Positions 25,735-35,590 of a DNA stretch of 64,000 bases are shown piece by piece. The DNA lies in contig CAYJAY010000007.1 in NCBI GenBank assembly GCA_964368445.1, forward strand, positions 11,968-75,967, read 5' to 3'. Within the stretch, counting starts at the first letter, position 1; each line of letters opens with the position of its first letter. The stretch comes from CAYJAY01 sp964368445 (GTDB lineage: Bacteria; Bacillota; Clostridia; Oscillospirales; Ruminococcaceae). A model generated the notes under the pieces. The model did not search any database. It was not told the origin of the DNA and saw only the letters and a list, made by a program, of their open reading frames with translations. Made by a program: the position numbers and the translations under genes.

Positions 25735-26934
25735 CTAACGGTCGATGCGGCGCTCTTCTGCTTTTTTTGCAAGCGATTTAAGCGTTGCTTGTGGGTCTTT
25801 GCATTTAGCAAGCATAATCATAGCCGCTATAACATACGGTTTGAAGCTAGCTTCTTTGTAAAGAGGCACACGATAACGATCGAACACCGAAGCTTCAACC
25901 TCGCCTTGTTCACACGAAACGCCTGTGATGTCTGCCGGCAGGCAGTGCATGTAAAGGGCTTTTCCGTCTTTGGTTGTTTTCATAAGTTGCTCTGTGCATT
26001 CCCAATCTTTGTGTTTTGCGTTTTGCGCGAGAAGTTCTTTTTCAAGAGCTTTTATGCCGGCTTCGTCGCCGTTGCCGTAAAGCTCGGTTCTTTTTTCCAT
26101 AGCCGCAAACGGTGCCCAACTTTTTGGATAGACGATGTCTGCGCCGGCGAAAGCTTCCGCCATCGAGTTTGTTTTGTGGAACGAACCGCCTGTTTTCTCT
26201 GCGTTTGCTTTTGCAACCGCTTCGACTTCCGGCATGACTTCATAGCCTTCGGGGTGAGCCAAAACGACTTCCATTCCGAAACGAGTCATAAGACCTATGA
26301 TACCTTGGGGAACCGAAAGAGGTTTGCCGTATGACGGGGAATATGCCCACGTCATAGCTATTTTTTTACCTTTAAGGTTTTCAACTCCGCCGAATTCGTT
26401 GATGATGTGTAACATGTCCGCCATGCTTTGTGTCGGGTGGTCGATGTCACATTGCAGGTTAACAAGGGTCGGTTTTTGTTCCAAAACTCCGTCTTTGTGC
26501 CCTTCGGTAACAGCGTCTACAACCTCGTGCATGTAGGTGTTGCCTTTGCCGATATACATATCGTCACGAATTCCGATAACGTCTGCCATGAACGAAACCA
26601 TGTTTGCGGTTTCACGAACCGTTTCGCCGTGGGCAATCTGGCTTTTTCCTTCGTCAAGGTCGGCAACCGTAAGCCCAAGAAGGTTACAAGCCGAAGCAAA
26701 CGAGAAGCGAGTTCTTGTCGAGTTGTCGCGGAAGATAGAAATTCCAAGGCCGTTTTTGAAGATTTCGGTCGAGATGTTGTTTTCACGCATGTAACGAAGC
26801 GCGTCGGCAACTATGAAAAGCGCCGCAATCTCGTCGTCGGATTTTTCCCAAGTCAAGAAAAAATCCCCCTCATACATCTCTTTGAAGTTTAGTTTGTTGA
26901 GTTTGTCGATGTAGTTTTGTAATTTGTTGTCCAT
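25735..26934 (-). CDS. ygeW: YgeW-type knotted carbamoyltransferase
   Basis: Carbamoyltransferase of the aspartate/ornithine transcarbamylase fold, 399 aa, matching the YgeW group of the purine-degradation cluster. The carbamoyl-phosphate loop STRT is at 72-75 (FRDNSTRTRFSF) and HCLPA near residue 332. The family-typical stretch DIDHPTQSMADMLHI is present. In the pathway it is thought to release carbamoyl phosphate from a ureido intermediate, which carbamate kinase would turn into ATP; that kinase is not in this window. AAGGAGAA precedes the ATG, and its own promoter lies just upstream. It sits 196 bp after ygeY. Confidence 0.92.
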   Translation of the reverse strand: MDNKLQNYIDKLNKLNFKEMYEGDFFLTWEKSDDEIAALFIVADALRYMRENNISTEIFKNGLGISIFRDNSTRTRFSFASACNLLGLTVADLDEGKSQIAHGETVRETANMVSFMADVIGIRDDMYIGKGNTYMHEVVDAVTEGHKDGVLEQKPTLVNLQCDIDHPTQSMADMLHIINEFGGVENLKGKKIAMTWAYSPSYGKPLSVPQGIIGLMTRFGMEVVLAHPEGYEVMPEVEAVAKANAEKTGGSFHKTNSMAEAFAGADIVYPKSWAPFAAMEKRTELYGNGDEAGIKALEKELLAQNAKHKDWECTEQLMKTTKDGKALYMHCLPADITGVSCEQGEVEASVFDRYRVPLYKEASFKPYVIAAMIMLAKCKDPQATLKSLAKKAEERRIDR

Positions 26935-26961
26935 TGTTTTATTTCTCCTTAATTTATATAT

Positions 26962-26989
26962 ATTATATTAGATATAGCTTAAAGCACAA
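26962..26989 (-). promoter_or_regulatory. Promoter of ygeW
   Basis: On the minus strand TTGTGC (26984-26989), a 16-base spacer and TATAAT (26962-26967), with a short leader to the ATG at 26934. It implies ygeW can be transcribed apart from the upstream ygeY-ygeX-xdh-ygfK-ssnA run. Confidence 0.55.
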
Positions 26990-27130
26990 GAAGTGCGCGT
27001 TTTTGCACAAATACATTGATTTTACAAATTATTTAAACGTATTTTAAGATTTATTGTAAATTTTCAATTAACACAATGTGCTTGTCCCCTGACAAAAACA
27101 TTTCTCTAAAAGAATTAAACTACGAATTAT

Positions 27131-28501
27131 TTAATCAATCTTATTGTTTGTAAGTGTTGCCCTAAACTGTGAAACGTCGTCCGTTTTGTTTTCTTCTTTA
27201 TAGAACGAAGGGGCGGCGGCATACATAGCGGCGCACGTCACAAGGTCGTCTTTCCATGTTATCTCGTTTGGTGCGTGTGCTTGCGATTCTGCGCCGGGGC
27301 CAAAACCAACACACGGAATGCCGTATCTTCCTTGAATTGCAACACCGTTGGTCGAGAACGTCCATTTATCGGTTAACGGACGGTTTCTAAGATGCATAGA
27401 TCCTTCGGGCCCTATTCTTTGTTCGCCGTAAAGCGCGTGGTGCGCTTCGATTAGCGCCCGTACATGTGCCGCGCTGTCGCGGTTTATCCATGTCGGGAAA
27501 TAACATTCTGTTTCGTAAACTTCCCCTGTCCACGAAGGACGGTCGTACATATACATAGAAACGGTTACGTCGTCGCCGTATTTTTTAACTGCCGGTAAAC
27601 TGCGAATTTCGTCGAGACAACTTTCCCAAGTTTCGCCCGCTGTCATACGTCTGTCGATAGAGATTGAACAAGAATCGGCAACGGCGCAACGGCTAGGCGA
27701 TGTGTAGAAAATTTGCGATGTTGTGCATGTCCCGCGACCCAAAAAACGCGCGTCTTCAAAATGTTCGGGGTTATATTTCTCGTCAAGCATCTTGACAAGA
27801 CCTTTAATCTCGACGCTGTCGTCCGCCGAATTTTCGTTTAACGAACGAACGTCTTGAAGAATATCCGCCATTTTATAAATGGCGTTGTCGCCGCGTTCGG
27901 GAGCAGAACCGTGGCAAGAAACCCCTTTAACGTCGACGCGAATTTCCATTCTTCCGCGATGTCCGCGGTAGATACCGCCGTCGGTAGGTTCTGTCGAGAT
28001 AACAAACTCGGGAACTATCTTGCTTTTGTTGTAGATATATTGCCAACACATTCCGTCGCAATCTTCCTCTTGAACGGTGCCAACCACCATGATTTTATAT
28101 CCGTTTGGAATTAAACCTAGGTCTTTCATAATCTTTGCGCCATACACAGCGGACGCCATTCCGCCCTCTTGGTCGGAACCGCCACGGCCATAGATTACGC
28201 TGTCGTCTTCGTATCCCTCATATGGATCGTGTGTCCAGTTTTCGATGTTGCCAACCCCAACCGTGTCGATGTGGGAATCGATAGCTATTATCTTTTCGCC
28301 GTCCCCCATCCAACCGATTACGTTTCCAAGACCGTCTATCTCGACCTTGTCAAAGTTAAGCTTTTCCATCTCGGCTTTTATACACATGACAACTTGCTTT
28401 TCCTCGCAACTCTCGCTGGGGTGCGAGATCATCGCCCTCAAAAAAGCGCTCATGTCTGCCCTATAGCTTTCGGCAGATTGTTTAATTTGGTTAATATCCA
28501 T
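27131..28501 (-). CDS. ygeY: YgeY family M20 metallohydrolase
   Basis: A 456-aa M20-type hydrolase of the YgeY group, found with selenium-linked purine genes. Metal-site motifs: AIDSHIDTVG (first His and Asp), YGRGGSDQEGGMA (bridging Asp), VQEEDCDG (general-base Glu) and the C-terminal SQAHAPNE (His). The dimerisation-domain His is in GVSCHGSAPERG. In the purine pathway it is proposed to hydrolyse an amide or ureido intermediate. TGGAGGA precedes the ATG. It follows ygeX by 178 bp, a gap that contains a MITE-like inverted repeat. Confidence 0.92.
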   Translation of the reverse strand: MDINQIKQSAESYRADMSAFLRAMISHPSESCEEKQVVMCIKAEMEKLNFDKVEIDGLGNVIGWMGDGEKIIAIDSHIDTVGVGNIENWTHDPYEGYEDDSVIYGRGGSDQEGGMASAVYGAKIMKDLGLIPNGYKIMVVGTVQEEDCDGMCWQYIYNKSKIVPEFVISTEPTDGGIYRGHRGRMEIRVDVKGVSCHGSAPERGDNAIYKMADILQDVRSLNENSADDSVEIKGLVKMLDEKYNPEHFEDARFLGRGTCTTSQIFYTSPSRCAVADSCSISIDRRMTAGETWESCLDEIRSLPAVKKYGDDVTVSMYMYDRPSWTGEVYETECYFPTWINRDSAAHVRALIEAHHALYGEQRIGPEGSMHLRNRPLTDKWTFSTNGVAIQGRYGIPCVGFGPGAESQAHAPNEITWKDDLVTCAAMYAAAPSFYKEENKTDDVSQFRATLTNNKID

Positions 28502-28558
28502 TTTTTAAAAATCCTCCACTTATTTTATTTTATTTTTAAAATATATTTTTTAACTTTT

Positions 28559-28672
28559 CAGATTGTCAAAAAGCTTGCAATGACGATACTCACAATTTTT
28601 TGTTCTTTTTATAGGCGGTATATTTTCAAAGCTTTTTGCGGACATTTTAAGATGTGATTTTTTGACACACTG
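28559..28672. mobile_element. Short inverted-repeat element with CAGnnTGTCAAAAA ends
   Basis: Left end CAGATTGTCAAAAAG and right end the complement of CAGTGTGTCAAAAAATC, 114 bp apart, with an internal AAGCTT-centred inverted repeat. No coding capacity. Similar ends occur at 12250 and 58039. It lies between ygeX and ygeY and may carry or disturb readthrough. Confidence 0.5.
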
Positions 28673-28679
28673 TAACTTT

Positions 28680-29897
28680 TTAAACGGTGGGATGTTCGCC
28701 GTCCCACAAAACTTTTCTAAATTTCAACGGGTCTGTGTTTCCCTCGGTCGAGAACATAAGCACCTTTGAAAACCTGTCGATCTTTAAACTGTCGCGCAAC
28801 TCTTTATATTCATCCGTTTCGCAAAGAGCCGCAACAAGCCCCATGCCAACAGCCCCCGATTCGCCCGAGATAACAACAGGGTCGCCCTTGACCGGAACAC
28901 CAAGCATTCTCATGCCTCGTGCGCTCACCCAATCGGGACACGAAACAAACGCGTCACAATGGTTTCGCAGGATATCCCACGACAGAATGTTTGGTTCTCC
29001 ACACGCAAGCCCCGCCATAATCGTCGTAAGGTCGCCCGTGACAATTCTCGGCTCGCCGTCTGCCGCCAAAGCGCCTTTGTAAAGACAATCTGCCGCTTCC
29101 GCTTCCACCACTATAAATTTAGGCGGACATTCTTTAAAAACGTTGGCAAGAAAACCGATAACCGCCCCCGCCAAAGAACCCACGCCGGCTTGCACAAAAA
29201 CATGGGTGGGTCGGTTTTCGCCAAACTGCCGAAGTTGTTCGCAAACTTCGCTCACCATCGTGCCATAGCCTTGCATTATCCACGACGGAATCTCCTCGTA
29301 GCCTTCCCAAGCGGTGTCTTGAACCACCACGCCGTTTTTGGTTGCGCTAGCTCCCGCCGCCGCCATTCGCACACATTCATCATAGTTCACCTCTTCGATA
29401 GTAACCGTCGCACCCTCGTTTTTAATGTTGTCAAAACGCGGTTTGCTGCTGCCTTTTGGCATGTGCACAACGGCTTTTTGCCCGAGAACGTTTGCCGCCC
29501 ACGCAACACCTCGCCCATGGTTTCCGTCGGTCGCGGTGAAAAACGTCGCTTGCCCAAACTCGTCGATAAACTTCTCGCTTGTCAGATAATCGTATGTTAT
29601 CTCGACAACGTCTTTGCCCATCTCTTTTGCGATGTATCGTGCCATTGCAAAAGAACCGCCAAGAACCTTAAACGCGTTTAATCCAAATCTGAACGACTCG
29701 TCTTTAACGTATAGCTCTTGTATGTTTAAATACTCCGCCATGCCGTCGAGACACGCCAGTGGTGTAACGGAATATTGAGGAAAACTCTCGTGAAACTTTT
29801 TTGCCCTTTCGACGTTTTGAACCGACATAATCGCAAGCTGTTTGTCGTCGCTTTTTGGCATGTTGTTCATTACCCATTTAATCTTTTGTTTAACCAT
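28680..29897 (-). CDS. ygeX: 2,3-Diaminopropionate ammonia-lyase
   Basis: PLP enzyme of fold type II converting 2,3-diaminopropionate to pyruvate and two ammonia. At 405 aa the Schiff-base Lys is Lys77 in FGLNAFKVLGG, and the usual LYVKDESFRFG precedes it. Other motifs: TATDGNHGRGVAWAA and the glycine-rich phosphate loop near QAGVGSLAGA. I start at the ATG at 29897, 5 bases downstream of the xdh stop, because AGAGAGG lies upstream and this matches family length; an ATG 69 bases earlier would overlap xdh by 65 bases without support. Pyruvate made here is the expected carbon outlet of purine breakdown. Confidence 0.94.
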   Translation of the reverse strand: MVKQKIKWVMNNMPKSDDKQLAIMSVQNVERAKKFHESFPQYSVTPLACLDGMAEYLNIQELYVKDESFRFGLNAFKVLGGSFAMARYIAKEMGKDVVEITYDYLTSEKFIDEFGQATFFTATDGNHGRGVAWAANVLGQKAVVHMPKGSSKPRFDNIKNEGATVTIEEVNYDECVRMAAAGASATKNGVVVQDTAWEGYEEIPSWIMQGYGTMVSEVCEQLRQFGENRPTHVFVQAGVGSLAGAVIGFLANVFKECPPKFIVVEAEAADCLYKGALAADGEPRIVTGDLTTIMAGLACGEPNILSWDILRNHCDAFVSCPDWVSARGMRMLGVPVKGDPVVISGESGAVGMGLVAALCETDEYKELRDSLKIDRFSKVLMFSTEGNTDPLKFRKVLWDGEHPTV

Positions 29898-29901
29898 TTT
29901 T

Positions 29902-32460
29902 CTAGCCTCTCTTTTTGCTATAAACCGTGTCTTCAAGCGGAAGTTTTGTTCTGAACTTTTTGTCAAAGTTATAATAGGCGTTTTGAATTGCCGGAGGGGT
30001 TGGTATCGAACAGATTTCGCCGATACCCTTTGCGCCGTATGCTAAACTTTCGGTGTTTTTCTCGATTATAACCGATTTAATTTCGGGCACTTGGTCGGCT
30101 TTCAAAAGACCAAGTGTTCCAAACTTCCTTGTCGGTGTGCCGTTTTCAAGCGGAAAATCCTCTGTTAAAGTATACCCGACACTCATCGAAACACCGCCTT
30201 CGATTTGTCCTTCTATCATAATCGGGTTGATGGCTTTTCCGACGTCGTGTGCCGCAACTATCTGTTTTAACTTTCCGTCCTCGTCAAGTTCGACAAGATG
30301 TGTTGCATAGCCATATGCAACGTGGCTTACGGGATTTTGTTTTTCGCTTCCGAGCTTGTCGGTTATAGCGGTGTATTCCCCTTCAAACGTCTCGTTTTCA
30401 AGCTCGGCGAGCGTTGACGTTTCAAGCTTTTGTTTAAGCTTTAAAGCCGCCTGTCTTGCCGCTTCCCCCGCAAAAACAGTCTGCCTTGATGCTGTTGTCA
30501 TTCCGCTGTTTGGGGTTATGTCGCTGTCCGGTTGATCCCAAACTATCTTGCTTTTGGGGATTCCTGTCGTGTGGCTGACAATCTGAATCAACACCGTTCC
30601 GACCCCTTGCCCAATGCAAGCGGCAGAACTTCGCACATGCACCTTTTCGCCCGAAACAAACAAGTTACAACGCCCAACGTCGGGAACGCCAACCCCAAGC
30701 CCCGAGTTTTTAAGCGCGCACGCAATGCCGGCTTTTGGGTTTTTTTCAAAGTACGGCCGAACTGCGTCAAGCGTTTCAACCAGTGCCGTGCCGTCGTCCG
30801 CTATCTGTCCGTTAGGCAAAACCTCGCCCGGACGAATTGCGTTTATATATCGTATGTCAAACGCCGAAATTCCGACTTTTTCGGCAAGCAAGTTAAGGTT
30901 ACATTCGGCGGCAAAGCAACTTTGTGTCACTCCAAATCCGCGAAACGCGCCGTTTGGCGGATTGTTGGTGTAAAACGCTTTGCCGTCTATCTCGATGTTT
31001 TGATAGTTATAAGGTCCTGCGGCATGTGTACAAGCGCGTTGAAGCACTGGGCCTCCAAGCGAAGCGTATGCGCCGGTGTCGGTTAAAAGAGTGGCTTTCA
31101 TGGCGGTGAGTTTTCCCTCGCTGTCGCAAGCAGACGTGACCTCCATTTCAAAACCATGGCGTTTTGGGTGACACAAAATCGATTCGTTTCTCGTCATCGT
31201 AAACTTGACTGTTTTACCTGTGTGCAACGCCAAAAGCGCCGCGTGATGTTGGACGCTCATGTCTTCTTTGCCGCCAAATCCACCGCCCACAGTTTTTGCT
31301 ACCACTCGAATTTGTTCGTCGTTAAGGCCTGTCGCCTCGGCACATTCATGTTTTGTCGCGTATATGCCTTGGTCGCTTGAGTAGATAACAAGGCCGCCTT
31401 TATCCGGAATCGCTACCGCCGATTCGGGTTCCAAAAACGCGTGTTCGGTTGGGGGGGTCGAATATCTTCGGGTCACGACGTGTGCCGAATTTTCAAGCGC
31501 TGTTTTGACGTCGCCACGCTCAAGATGTTGGTGGGACAAAAGAGCCAAGCCGCCTTGAAGCGGTGGCGCGTTGTCGCTCATCGCTTGTTCCAGCGTTAAA
31601 ACAGGTTCGAGAACTTCGTATTCAACCGCGATTAATTCTTTAGCTTGGTCGACAACCTCTTGGCTTGTGCCCGCTATCAACGCTATCGCGTCACCCTTGA
31701 AACTAACCTCGCCGCCGACCGGAACTAAAACCCACTGGTCTTTTTTAAGATGTCCAACTTTAAGGCTTCCCTTTACATCTTTTGCGGTCATGACGGCGGT
31801 TATGCCGTCGAGTTTTTCGGCTTTTGAAACGTCAACCGATTTCACTATCGCGCGCGGATATTTTGAACGTAAAGCCGCGCCGTATAACATTCCGCTAAAA
31901 TAAAGATCGTCGCAATATTCCGCCTTGCCAAGCGTTTTTTCCACGGCATCGGTTCGGTGCATGTTGTCGCCAACAGCCCCACTCGAAGTTTTTGTGTCGA
32001 TATCAAGATTTTCCCGAAACATCTTTGCCGATAGCATAACCGCGTCGATTATCTTTCGATATCCCGTGCAACGGCAGATGTTTCCTCGCAATGCTTTTTT
32101 TATCTCGTCTTGGGTTGGGTTTTGGTTAACGTCCAGCAAAGCTTTTGCCGAGATAACCATTCCGGGGGTACAAAATCCGCATTGAACCGCTCCGCTCTCG
32201 GCGAAAGCATAACTATACACGTCCTGTTCGCGCTCGCTCAACCCCTCGACTGTTGTTATCTCTTTGCCGTCTAGCTTAGAGGTTTTTTGCACACAAGCTT
32301 TAACCGCTTTGCCGTCTATAATAACCATGCACGTTCCGCAAGCGCCCTCGGAACATCCGTTTTTAACCGAGGTCAAGCGAAGTTCATCACGTAAAAAATT
32401 CAAAAGTTTTACGTCGCGCTTCGTATCAATTAACTTGCCGTTAACTTTAAAACTATACAT
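29902..32460 (-). CDS. xdhD: Selenium-dependent-type xanthine dehydrogenase (fused Fe-S and Mo domains)
   Basis: An 852-aa molybdenum hydroxylase with an N-terminal [2Fe-2S] domain (GCSEGACGTCMVIIDG, QCGFCTPGMV, NICRCTGY within the first 140 residues) fused to the Mo domain (GGGFGGKEDMSVQHH, GAFRGFGVTQS, GKQGVGT-like IGQGVGTVLIQ and GAKGIGEICSIP). The arrangement and size match the family called selenium-dependent xanthine dehydrogenase, whose member in E. coli is XdhD. It has no FAD domain, so YgfK or XdhB must take the electrons. Selenium dependence is a family claim; no selenocysteine codon is involved. It lies 14 bp after ygfK and 4 bp before ygeX. Confidence 0.92.
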   Translation of the reverse strand: MYSFKVNGKLIDTKRDVKLLNFLRDELRLTSVKNGCSEGACGTCMVIIDGKAVKACVQKTSKLDGKEITTVEGLSEREQDVYSYAFAESGAVQCGFCTPGMVISAKALLDVNQNPTQDEIKKALRGNICRCTGYRKIIDAVMLSAKMFRENLDIDTKTSSGAVGDNMHRTDAVEKTLGKAEYCDDLYFSGMLYGAALRSKYPRAIVKSVDVSKAEKLDGITAVMTAKDVKGSLKVGHLKKDQWVLVPVGGEVSFKGDAIALIAGTSQEVVDQAKELIAVEYEVLEPVLTLEQAMSDNAPPLQGGLALLSHQHLERGDVKTALENSAHVVTRRYSTPPTEHAFLEPESAVAIPDKGGLVIYSSDQGIYATKHECAEATGLNDEQIRVVAKTVGGGFGGKEDMSVQHHAALLALHTGKTVKFTMTRNESILCHPKRHGFEMEVTSACDSEGKLTAMKATLLTDTGAYASLGGPVLQRACTHAAGPYNYQNIEIDGKAFYTNNPPNGAFRGFGVTQSCFAAECNLNLLAEKVGISAFDIRYINAIRPGEVLPNGQIADDGTALVETLDAVRPYFEKNPKAGIACALKNSGLGVGVPDVGRCNLFVSGEKVHVRSSAACIGQGVGTVLIQIVSHTTGIPKSKIVWDQPDSDITPNSGMTTASRQTVFAGEAARQAALKLKQKLETSTLAELENETFEGEYTAITDKLGSEKQNPVSHVAYGYATHLVELDEDGKLKQIVAAHDVGKAINPIMIEGQIEGGVSMSVGYTLTEDFPLENGTPTRKFGTLGLLKADQVPEIKSVIIEKNTESLAYGAKGIGEICSIPTPPAIQNAYYNFDKKFRTKLPLEDTVYSKKRG

Positions 32461-32474
32461 TTGTTAAACTCCTG

Positions 32475-35400
32475 TTATTTGTACATAAGGTGAGGATAGT
32501 CGTTATAAACCGCCGAAATCACCTGTTTTAACTGTGTCGGCAGAGCAGTATCGGTTTCGATATTTGTAACAAACTCAAGGTTTGTAACAAACTCAAGGTT
32601 TGTTTTGAATTGTTTGCCGTCAAGACGTATCAACGTTTCCTGTTCGCTTATCTTAACAAAACCGTTGTTTTTGCTGTCGCTAAAATCGTGCTCGTTGCAA
32701 AACAGCGTCAACTTGTCGAGATACGGCGCGCTCTCGTATGGGCAGAACGTCGAACAGTTGCCACATTCGTTACACATACCGTCGACATGGATTATCTGTC
32801 GTTGGCGCATACCGGGAACGGTGATAGCAACGTTTGCGCGGTTTGGACACACATCGGCGCAAACCTCACACACGGTGGAGCAACCAAGGCAGTTTTCTGC
32901 TTGTTTGCTTGAACCGCAATCGACACAAAGGTCGCCTTTTTTTGATGCTGCCGCTTTGTAGTCGTCGCTTATATTTTTGGTCTCAAATCTGTCATAATCA
33001 AACTTTGCTATCGCGTTTGACGCGGCCGCGGCATCTGCAATGGCTTCGACAACCGTCGCGGGCCCAAAACATCCGTCTCCGATAACAAACACATTTTTAA
33101 CCGAACTTTCGCGTGTTTTTGGGTCGACCACGGCGTATCCGCGTTTGTCCGTTTCAAGACCGTTGTCTTGATACAACTTGCTGTCCACCGTTTCGCCAAT
33201 CGCGCTTATGACACAGGTTGCAAAAACCGTTTCGATTTCGTCTGTTTCGACAGGGCTTCTTCTTCCCGAAGCGTCGGGCGCGCCAAGTTCCATCTTGCGA
33301 CAGGTTAGCATGTTGTTTTCAAAGCTTATCGGGGCGAGAAGTTCCTTGAACTGCACACCGTCTTGCATTGCAAGCGCGAGTTCCTCTTCGTCTGCCGGCA
33401 TGTATCTTTTGGTTCGGCGATAGACTATCGAAACGTTTTCAACGCCTTTTATGCGCTTTGCCGCCCTTGCCGCGTCCATTGCGGTGTTTCCGGCTCCGAT
33501 TATTATAACCTCGCTGCCTAAATTCAGTTTTTCGGGACAAGTCTTCGCCATTTCAAGAAACTTGATTACGTTTAAGCTTTGTCCGCTTTCAAGGCACGGC
33601 CTGCCCTCACACCACGCGCCGGTCGCGAGAATTATGTCGGTGAACCCTTTTTGCTTTAGTTCATTAACTGAAGTTACCGTGACGCCCGTTTCAAACTTTG
33701 CGCCAAAAGCTTTGCAAAGTTCGATGTCTTTGTCGATAGCGTTGTCGCTTATTCTGAATTTTGGGATTACATAGCGGACGATGCCGCCGAGATGCTCGCG
33801 TTTTTCAAAGACAGTCACATCCACTCCGACACGGCTTAGGAAAAACGCCGCCGAAATTCCCGCCGCTCCGCCGCCGACAACCGCGACTTTTTTGTCCGAC
33901 TTTGTTTTTGGTTGGACAAGGTTTTTGATAACGCTGTCAAAACCGTTTTGTGCCGCCATAAGTTTAACCGAACGAATGTGAACGGTGTCTTCATAGTAGT
34001 TTCTCATGCATTTGTCTTGACATCTGTGCGAACAAATTGTGCCGGTTATAAACGGCAGAGCATTTCGCCAAACTATAAGTTCAAGCGCTTGTTCAAACTT
34101 TTGCTCTTCAACAAGTTTTATATATCCCGGAATATCCTGTTCAATTGGACATCCGCTGCGACAAGGTGCTGTGAAACAATCGAAAAGCGGAACGGTTTTG
34201 CCGTTCTTTCTGTTTGGCAGCGGTTTAATCGCTTTGCGGAAATAGTCTCCACTTAAAGATTTTTCCACGAACTTTTCAAGTTTTTCAACATCTACATAAC
34301 TTTGTATTTTAAAGTTCTCGACATTAAACTCCTGGGCAATCTGAGAAAATCTTTCGTATCCACCCGGTTTTAGTGCGGTGGTCGACATAGTTATCGGCCA
34401 AATTCCGGCTTCAACCATCTCTTTAATCGTCAAGATATCGGCGCCGCCGGAATATGATATTCGAAGTTTTCCTTGGAACTTGCGGCTTAATTTAAGAGCA
34501 AGCGACGAGCTTAGCGGGAACAACGAACGCCCCGACATATACATCTCGTCGACAGGCAGTTCCCCCGCTTTAACGTCGACGGGACATGTGTTTGTTATCT
34601 TAACGCCAAACGAAAGCCGTTTTTCGTCCGCTAATTTTTGCAGACGTGTTATCATCGGAACAGCGTCGTTCCACTGAAGGTCTGCCTTGAAATGGTGGTC
34701 GTCGAAACTCACATAATCAAACCCAAGGTCGTCTAGCGTTTTTCTTGCAAAATCAAATCCCAAAAGAGTTGGGTTACATTTTATATATGTGTGAAGATGT
34801 TTTTCGGTTAAAAGATACGACGCAATTCTTTCGATTTCGTCGGGTGGACATCCGTGCAACGTCGACAGAGTAACCGAACGGCTTATGTTGGGCGAGATTG
34901 ATTTAACATAGTGTGCATCGATGTTTTTAAATCTATCGAGGTTTTTAAGCGTCCAATCGACACATGTTTTAAAAGCTTCGGTGTCTTTTGCGTCCTTCAT
35001 GCCCTCGATATAGCTGTCTATCTTTTCGGATTTAATTCCGTCTAGGTCATAGCCGACACTCATGTTAAACACAAATCCATTAGGGTCGAGGGCGCCCAGT
35101 TCTTTTGCAATAAGTTTGCAAGCAAACCAAGCTTTGATGTATTCTTCCAGCGCTTGCGGAACAAAAAGTTCCGTCGACCATTCGCAGTTATACCCCTCGT
35201 CGGCGGCGGTTATGCAAGGACGTTTAACACATTTTGAAAGCTCGTCGCCGTCCATAGTTTGAACCGTCTTACATTCAAAAAACCGACATCCCGAAACATA
35301 AGCCGCCACAAAGTTTTGCGCTAGTTGGGTGTGGGGTCCTGCGGCGGGGCCAAAAGGCGCTTCAACAAATTCATCAAAGATGTTAAATTTGCCGGCTTGC

Positions 35401-35510
35401 TTAACGTCTATTATCTTTGAAACCCCAAATATGCTTTTTTCGTTTTTATATTCCGTTAAAATCCTTTCGACTAGTGTCTCAAACGGAATTGGTCTCATTA
35501 GTTCTCCCAT
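32475..35510 (-). CDS. ygfK: YgfK, multidomain flavin/iron-sulfur oxidoreductase
   Basis: A 1011-aa redox protein, annotated in the family as putative selenate reductase subunit and now linked to anaerobic purine breakdown. Layout: N-terminal dihydroorotate-dehydrogenase-like barrel (FGPAAGPHTQLAQN); Fe-S helical domain with CRSGCP and ICSHRCQDKCMR; NAD/FAD module of GltD type (VVGGGAAGISAAF and IIGAGNTAMDAARAA); and two ferredoxin clusters (CLGCSTVCEVCADVCP and CNECGNCSTFCP). I start at 35510, where GGAGGAG is 8 nt upstream and MGELMRPIPFE matches E. coli. An 18-bp in-frame tandem duplication lies near the C-terminus. It probably delivers reducing power to the purine ring-opening step. Confidence 0.93.
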   Translation of the reverse strand: MGELMRPIPFETLVERILTEYKNEKSIFGVSKIIDVKQAGKFNIFDEFVEAPFGPAAGPHTQLAQNFVAAYVSGCRFFECKTVQTMDGDELSKCVKRPCITAADEGYNCEWSTELFVPQALEEYIKAWFACKLIAKELGALDPNGFVFNMSVGYDLDGIKSEKIDSYIEGMKDAKDTEAFKTCVDWTLKNLDRFKNIDAHYVKSISPNISRSVTLSTLHGCPPDEIERIASYLLTEKHLHTYIKCNPTLLGFDFARKTLDDLGFDYVSFDDHHFKADLQWNDAVPMITRLQKLADEKRLSFGVKITNTCPVDVKAGELPVDEMYMSGRSLFPLSSSLALKLSRKFQGKLRISYSGGADILTIKEMVEAGIWPITMSTTALKPGGYERFSQIAQEFNVENFKIQSYVDVEKLEKFVEKSLSGDYFRKAIKPLPNRKNGKTVPLFDCFTAPCRSGCPIEQDIPGYIKLVEEQKFEQALELIVWRNALPFITGTICSHRCQDKCMRNYYEDTVHIRSVKLMAAQNGFDSVIKNLVQPKTKSDKKVAVVGGGAAGISAAFFLSRVGVDVTVFEKREHLGGIVRYVIPKFRISDNAIDKDIELCKAFGAKFETGVTVTSVNELKQKGFTDIILATGAWCEGRPCLESGQSLNVIKFLEMAKTCPEKLNLGSEVIIIGAGNTAMDAARAAKRIKGVENVSIVYRRTKRYMPADEEELALAMQDGVQFKELLAPISFENNMLTCRKMELGAPDASGRRSPVETDEIETVFATCVISAIGETVDSKLYQDNGLETDKRGYAVVDPKTRESSVKNVFVIGDGCFGPATVVEAIADAAAASNAIAKFDYDRFETKNISDDYKAAASKKGDLCVDCGSSKQAENCLGCSTVCEVCADVCPNRANVAITVPGMRQRQIIHVDGMCNECGNCSTFCPYESAPYLDKLTLFCNEHDFSDSKNNGFVKISEQETLIRLDGKQFKTNLEFVTNLEFVTNIETDTALPTQLKQVISAVYNDYPHLMYK
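32563..32603. repeat. 18-bp in-frame tandem duplication inside ygfK
   Basis: Two exact copies of TTTGTAACAAACTCAAGG (32563-32580, 32581-32598) and a third truncated start TTTGT. It encodes NLEFVT twice close to the C-terminus, outside all Fe-S motifs. Confidence 0.85.
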
Positions 35511-35590
35511 GATTTTCTCCTCCATTTCAAAATTGAACAAAACAACTGCTTAGCTATTAATTTTTCGTTTTTCATTTTCCGTTTTTTTAA

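Noticed and set aside
29898..29966. Longer ygeX start overlapping the xdh gene
   Set aside because: No ribosome site there; the ATG at 29897 has AGAGAGG upstream and puts the PLP lysine at position 77 as in the family.
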